Shown here piece after piece: positions 61,143-64,000 of a stretch of DNA of 64,000 nt. The DNA lies in assembly GCA_016931155.1 (NCBI GenBank), contig JAFGFJ010000001.1, forward strand, positions 1-64,000, written 5' to 3'. The stretch comes from Candidatus Dojkabacteria bacterium (GTDB lineage: Bacteria > Patescibacteria > Dojkabacteria > B142 > JAFGFJ01). The notes below the pieces were generated by a model, which was not told the origin of the DNA, made no database searches, and saw only the letters and a program-made list of their open reading frames with translations. Each line of letters starts with the position of its first letter. The stretch's first letter is position 1. A program made the translations under genes and the position numbers.

Positions 61143-62565
61143 AAAAAAAATTCTCGGTCTAAACGAGAGGAACCTTAAGTATATCCGACCTTTCAATAAA
61201 AAAAAGGCTAAATTGATTGCGGATAATAAGCTCCTTACCAAGAAATATCTGGAGAAGGCAGGAATCCCTATTCCGAAACTTCTGGCAGTCATTAAAAATG
61301 AAGAAGAGCTTGAAAATTTCGATTGGGATTCACTGCCAAAAAGCTTTGTTGTAAAGCCTGTTATGGGACATGAAGGAGGCGGAATAGAAATTTTTTACAA
61401 CAAAGATAACAAGGGAAGATGGATAAGGGCGGACAAAAGTAAAGTAAATCTGTCGGAGCTTAAGGCATACATCTTTGACATTCTGGATGGGAAATACTCA
61501 TTGCACAATACACCAGATATGGCCTTTTTCGAAGAAAGAGTAAAACTACATAAAAGATTTAGATACCACACCTACAAAGGAGCCCCGGATGTTCGCATAA
61601 ATATCTTCAATAATATTCCTATCATGGCATATATCAGGTTTCCAACAAGAGAATCCCGGGGAAAAGCGAATATGGCAATGGGAGCAATTGGTACAGGAAT
61701 AGATATGGCTAGCGGAGTTACCACCACTTCAGTTTACGGAAAAGGGAGTGGAGGAAGAGGAACACCGATTGAATGTGTACCTGGTACGAAAATCAGGCTT
61801 GCAGGACTTAAGATTCCTTATTGGAATAAAATGCTGCGTTATGCCATTGAAGTTCAAAAAATTACAAAACTGGGTTATGCCGCAGTCGACTTTCTTTTGG
61901 ACAGGGATCTTGGACCACTTGTAGTTGAAATAAATGCCCGCCCGGGTCTTTCCGGGCAGATTGCAAATCAAGATGGACTTGCCTGGAGGCTCAAAAAAGT
62001 CGCAGGACTCAAAATAAAGACCGTAGAGAAAGGTGTGAGACTGGCAAAAGATCTTTTTGGAGGCGAAATTGAAGAGGAAATCGAAAGTATCTCGGGAAAA
62101 GAAGTAATAGGGATTTATGAGACCGTCATACTCATAGGAAAAGAAGGTAAAGAGCTCGAGAGAAAAGCAAAGATAGATACAGGAGCTGATAGTACTTCTA
62201 TTGATATAGAACTGATAAAACAGCTTGGATATGAAGATCTGGTGAAAGAGATTGAGTCTAAAGCTATTCCAGATAATATGAATAGAGACGAAGGACTTGA
62301 GCTTGCCAGAAAACTTGAGGCAGATCTTTTGCCGAAATATCCAGAAATTGCTTATCTGGCATATATAAAGTCCAGTCATGGGACAAGTGTAAGACCGAGT
62401 ATAAAGATTTCTTTAAGGCTGGGAGATACACAGTTTGAAACTACGGCAACAATTTATGATAGAAGTAAATTAACCTACCCCGTAATCGTAGGGAGAAAGT
62501 CTCTTTCAAGGTTCTTGGTCGATCCAACAAAAACTCGACCCTTCAGCGGAGAACAAAAAAAATAA
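61114..62565 (+). CDS. RimK-like ATP-grasp ligase fused to a retropepsin-like ATP-dependent zinc protease-type domain
   Basis: 483 residues. Residues about 20-310 are an ATP-grasp ligase of the alpha-L-glutamate ligase-related type: TKKYLEKAGIPIPKLL, FVVKPVMGHEGGGIEIF, a region MAMGAIGTGIDMASGVTT, and LVVEINARPGLSGQIAN for metal and ATP. After about 330 lies a second domain, IYETVILIGKEGKELERKAKIDTGADSTSID...VIVGRKSLSRFLVDPTKTR, of the RimK-linked protease type with Asp-Thr-Gly. Likely joins an amino acid to a peptide or polymer; the protease-like domain may trim the product. The fusion of the two activities is notable. Confidence 0.85.
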   Translation: MSLATILNNRKKILGLNERNLKYIRPFNKKKAKLIADNKLLTKKYLEKAGIPIPKLLAVIKNEEELENFDWDSLPKSFVVKPVMGHEGGGIEIFYNKDNKGRWIRADKSKVNLSELKAYIFDILDGKYSLHNTPDMAFFEERVKLHKRFRYHTYKGAPDVRINIFNNIPIMAYIRFPTRESRGKANMAMGAIGTGIDMASGVTTTSVYGKGSGGRGTPIECVPGTKIRLAGLKIPYWNKMLRYAIEVQKITKLGYAAVDFLLDRDLGPLVVEINARPGLSGQIANQDGLAWRLKKVAGLKIKTVEKGVRLAKDLFGGEIEEEIESISGKEVIGIYETVILIGKEGKELERKAKIDTGADSTSIDIELIKQLGYEDLVKEIESKAIPDNMNRDEGLELARKLEADLLPKYPEIAYLAYIKSSHGTSVRPSIKISLRLGDTQFETTATIYDRSKLTYPVIVGRKSLSRFLVDPTKTRPFSGEQKK

Positions 62566-62583
62566 TTTTTATAGAGATATAGG

Positions 62584-63492
62584 ATGGTTTCGAATTTATT
62601 GTTTATTACATCAACCCTAAAATACAATACATATACCGACAGACAGTTTTTGACTGAGGCAAAAAATCTGGGGTTAAATGTACTTGCCCTCAACCCAAAC
62701 GCATTTTCTTATTCAGTGAATAGATCAAATAATTTCATAATATGGAACAAGGATAAAGAGTTTCATGTACCTCTAGATTCAATAGTCTACAGAAAGTCTA
62801 TAAGTAAAGCTGGAGTTGGTTTAGAAGATATTCTAAAAAGGTATGGAGCAACTGGATTTGAAGAAAATCATACTAAGAAAAAAATCAAAGGTATGGAGAA
62901 ATTTAGTGACTATGTAGCATATGCGGAGGATAATGTAAAAATTCCAAACTCATATCTATTAACTAATAAGAATCAAACCACTTATGCAATAGATTATTTT
63001 GATGGAAAGTTTCCATTAATAGTGAAAAAAATATCTGGTACCCACGGTATTGGAATATTTGTTGCAGAAAGCAAAAGGGCACTTTTACCAATTGTGGAAT
63101 ATCTATTGAATGAAGGAGAACAATCTCCAATAATCATTCAAGAATTCATTGAAGCTTCAGAGGGGAAAGACATAAGAATTATTGTTTTGGATGGAAAAGT
63201 AGTCAGTGCAGTATTAAGAGATAATACGGGCAAAGACTTTAGATCAAATATTTATCAAGGAGCAAGTCCCAAGCTTATTGAACTCACCCCAGAACAGGAA
63301 AAGATAGCTATAAATGCCGCAAAGGCAGTAGGGTTAGAATTTGCCGGTGTAGATGTGCTTTATGCCAATGAAGGATACGCAATTACTGAGGTCAACTCGC
63401 CATGTGATTTTAGTTTTGTTGAACAGACAACAAAGGTTCCCGTAACAAAAATGCTGATCGAGTATTTAATTAACAAGGCTTCAAATAAATAA
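62584..63492 (+). CDS. RimK-family ATP-grasp protein
   Basis: 302 residues. Domain order is preATP-grasp (1-95), ATP-grasp (about 100-300). Motifs: PLIVKKISGTHGIGIFV (ATP lid), PIIIQEFIEASEGKDIRIIVL, and FAGVDVLYANEGYAITEVNSPCDF (Mg-binding Glu and Asn). Closest in layout to RimK/lysine-biosynthesis ligases. Eighteen bases after the ligase-protease gene, so the same operon. Confidence 0.88.
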   Translation: MVSNLLFITSTLKYNTYTDRQFLTEAKNLGLNVLALNPNAFSYSVNRSNNFIIWNKDKEFHVPLDSIVYRKSISKAGVGLEDILKRYGATGFEENHTKKKIKGMEKFSDYVAYAEDNVKIPNSYLLTNKNQTTYAIDYFDGKFPLIVKKISGTHGIGIFVAESKRALLPIVEYLLNEGEQSPIIIQEFIEASEGKDIRIIVLDGKVVSAVLRDNTGKDFRSNIYQGASPKLIELTPEQEKIAINAAKAVGLEFAGVDVLYANEGYAITEVNSPCDFSFVEQTTKVPVTKMLIEYLINKASNK

Positions 63493-63515
63493 TTTACGTT
63501 GAGAATAATCACGAC

Positions 63516-64000
63516 ATGAAAATACTAGTGCTTTCTACAAGAAAATCTTCCTCATTCTCTAGCAAGCAAAATGAACTGCTTTATAGAAAATGGGCCGTAT
63601 ACGGTCAGTCCAAAGGCCATGTTATTGCTCTCTCAGGAATAGACTATTTTGATGAAGTTTCTTTTTCCAAAGCATTCAGTTGGGACAAAAACGGGAACAA
63701 AATAGAAGAAACAAATTTTGCTCCTGATGTTATTTATTTAAAAGTTGTGAGCAGTAAAATATTTGAGAATTACGGTAAACTAAGACTAATCACTTCAAAA
63801 TTTCCTGCCGTAAATTCTTTGGATTTCGTAATAAGTCTCGAAAGCAAGGTAAATCAGAGCTTAATGTTTAAAGAATATTTGCCCGAGACTTTTATAGTTA
63901 CCAATTCCCACCAAATTGAAGAGATATTAAATTCAAATGACAAAGACTATTTGTTAAAACCTGATTTATCTACTGGAGGACAAAACATATTGTTCCTCAG
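63516..64000 (+). CDS. Third ATP-grasp-type protein, cut by window edge
   Basis: Opens at ATG 63516 and runs off the right end (161 codons so far). Start MKILVLSTRKSSSFSSKQN, then a preATP-grasp Rossmann-like region, YLKVVSSKIFENYGKL, and the beginning of an ATP-grasp lid (DYLLKPDLSTGGQNILF). Resembles glutathione-synthetase or RimK-like folds. Twenty-three bases after the previous gene. Confidence 0.75.
   Translation, partial: MKILVLSTRKSSSFSSKQNELLYRKWAVYGQSKGHVIALSGIDYFDEVSFSKAFSWDKNGNKIEETNFAPDVIYLKVVSSKIFENYGKLRLITSKFPAVNSLDFVISLESKVNQSLMFKEYLPETFIVTNSHQIEEILNSNDKDYLLKPDLSTGGQNILFL

Noticed and set aside
1..64000. CRISPR arrays, rRNA genes, insertion sequences, prophage
   Set aside because: No regularly spaced identical repeats with spacers, no rRNA sequence, no transposase or integrase and no terminal inverted repeats were seen.

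Overview
The window looks like a piece of a Candidate Phyla Radiation (Patescibacteria) genome, most like Dojkabacteria (WS6) or Microgenomates; this placement is an inference from gene content. The clues are an AMP-salvage RuBisCO cluster (AMP phosphorylase, ribose-1,5-bisphosphate isomerase, RuBisCO), ribosomal proteins with long Lys- or Ala-rich extensions (S2, L28, L31, L12, also NusG), a giant tail-fibre-like exported protein, AT-rich dense coding with few clear Shine-Dalgarno sites, and no biosynthetic operons. UGA is a normal stop (prfA ends in TGA inside the GTGA overlap with prmC, and RF1 is present), so this is not the UGA-Gly code of Gracilibacteria.

Layout. 1-6.3 kb: the N-terminal 2,108 codons of a giant exported protein on the minus strand, running off the left edge, with three successive sets of seven repeats (three predicted seven-bladed beta-propellers). 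6.4-12.4 kb: dnaB, a CapA-type phosphoesterase, a degenerate metallo-beta-lactamase-fold protein, and a PadR-controlled operon with a possible -1 frameshift site and a PAP2-like membrane protein. 12.6-15 kb (+): rpmE-prfA-prmC. 15-24 kb (-): HtrA and S41 proteases, a 707-residue protein of unknown function, rpsF-ssb-rpsR, a surface protein with an LPxTA-like C-terminus, ychF. 23.8-25.7 kb: an accessory pocket with an AbiEii-type toxin-antitoxin pair, a frameshifted antitoxin-like gene and a decapitated cytosine methyltransferase. 25.8-31.4 kb (-): the AMP/RuBisCO pathway plus a beta-CASP ribonuclease. 31.5-52.5 kb (-): cca, cysS, galU, recR-ybaB-dnaX, rpsU, rseP-frr-tsf-rpsB, topA-dprA-pbp2-mreDCB, rpmB. 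52.6-53.2 kb (-): tRNA-Thr, Tyr and Thr plus a candidate structured RNA. 53.3-60.4 kb (+): HAD hydrolase, rlmB, then the conserved rpmG-trnW-secE-nusG-rplK-rplA-(L10 leader)-rplJ-rplL series, closed by a terminator with no rpoBC following. 60.4-64 kb (+): a 7TM protein, an ATP-grasp ligase fused to a protease-like domain, and two more ATP-grasp proteins, the last cut by the window edge.

Most interesting signals: (i) the RuBisCO keeps nearly every active-site position but has Arg (CGA) at the normally carbamylated Lys201, plus an altered loop 6 and a hairpin leader; (ii) a candidate novel RNA gene at 53082-53232 (minus) with closing stem and extended -10 promoter; (iii) a second structured segment between rpmG and trnW; (iv) the 7+7+7 repeat giant protein; (v) the ATP-grasp/7TM/protease cluster, a candidate peptide or polymer ligation system; (vi) a U UUU UUC slippery heptamer joining two reading frames of one operon gene; (vii) a lysine-rich L28 tail that continues in frame through two stop codons.
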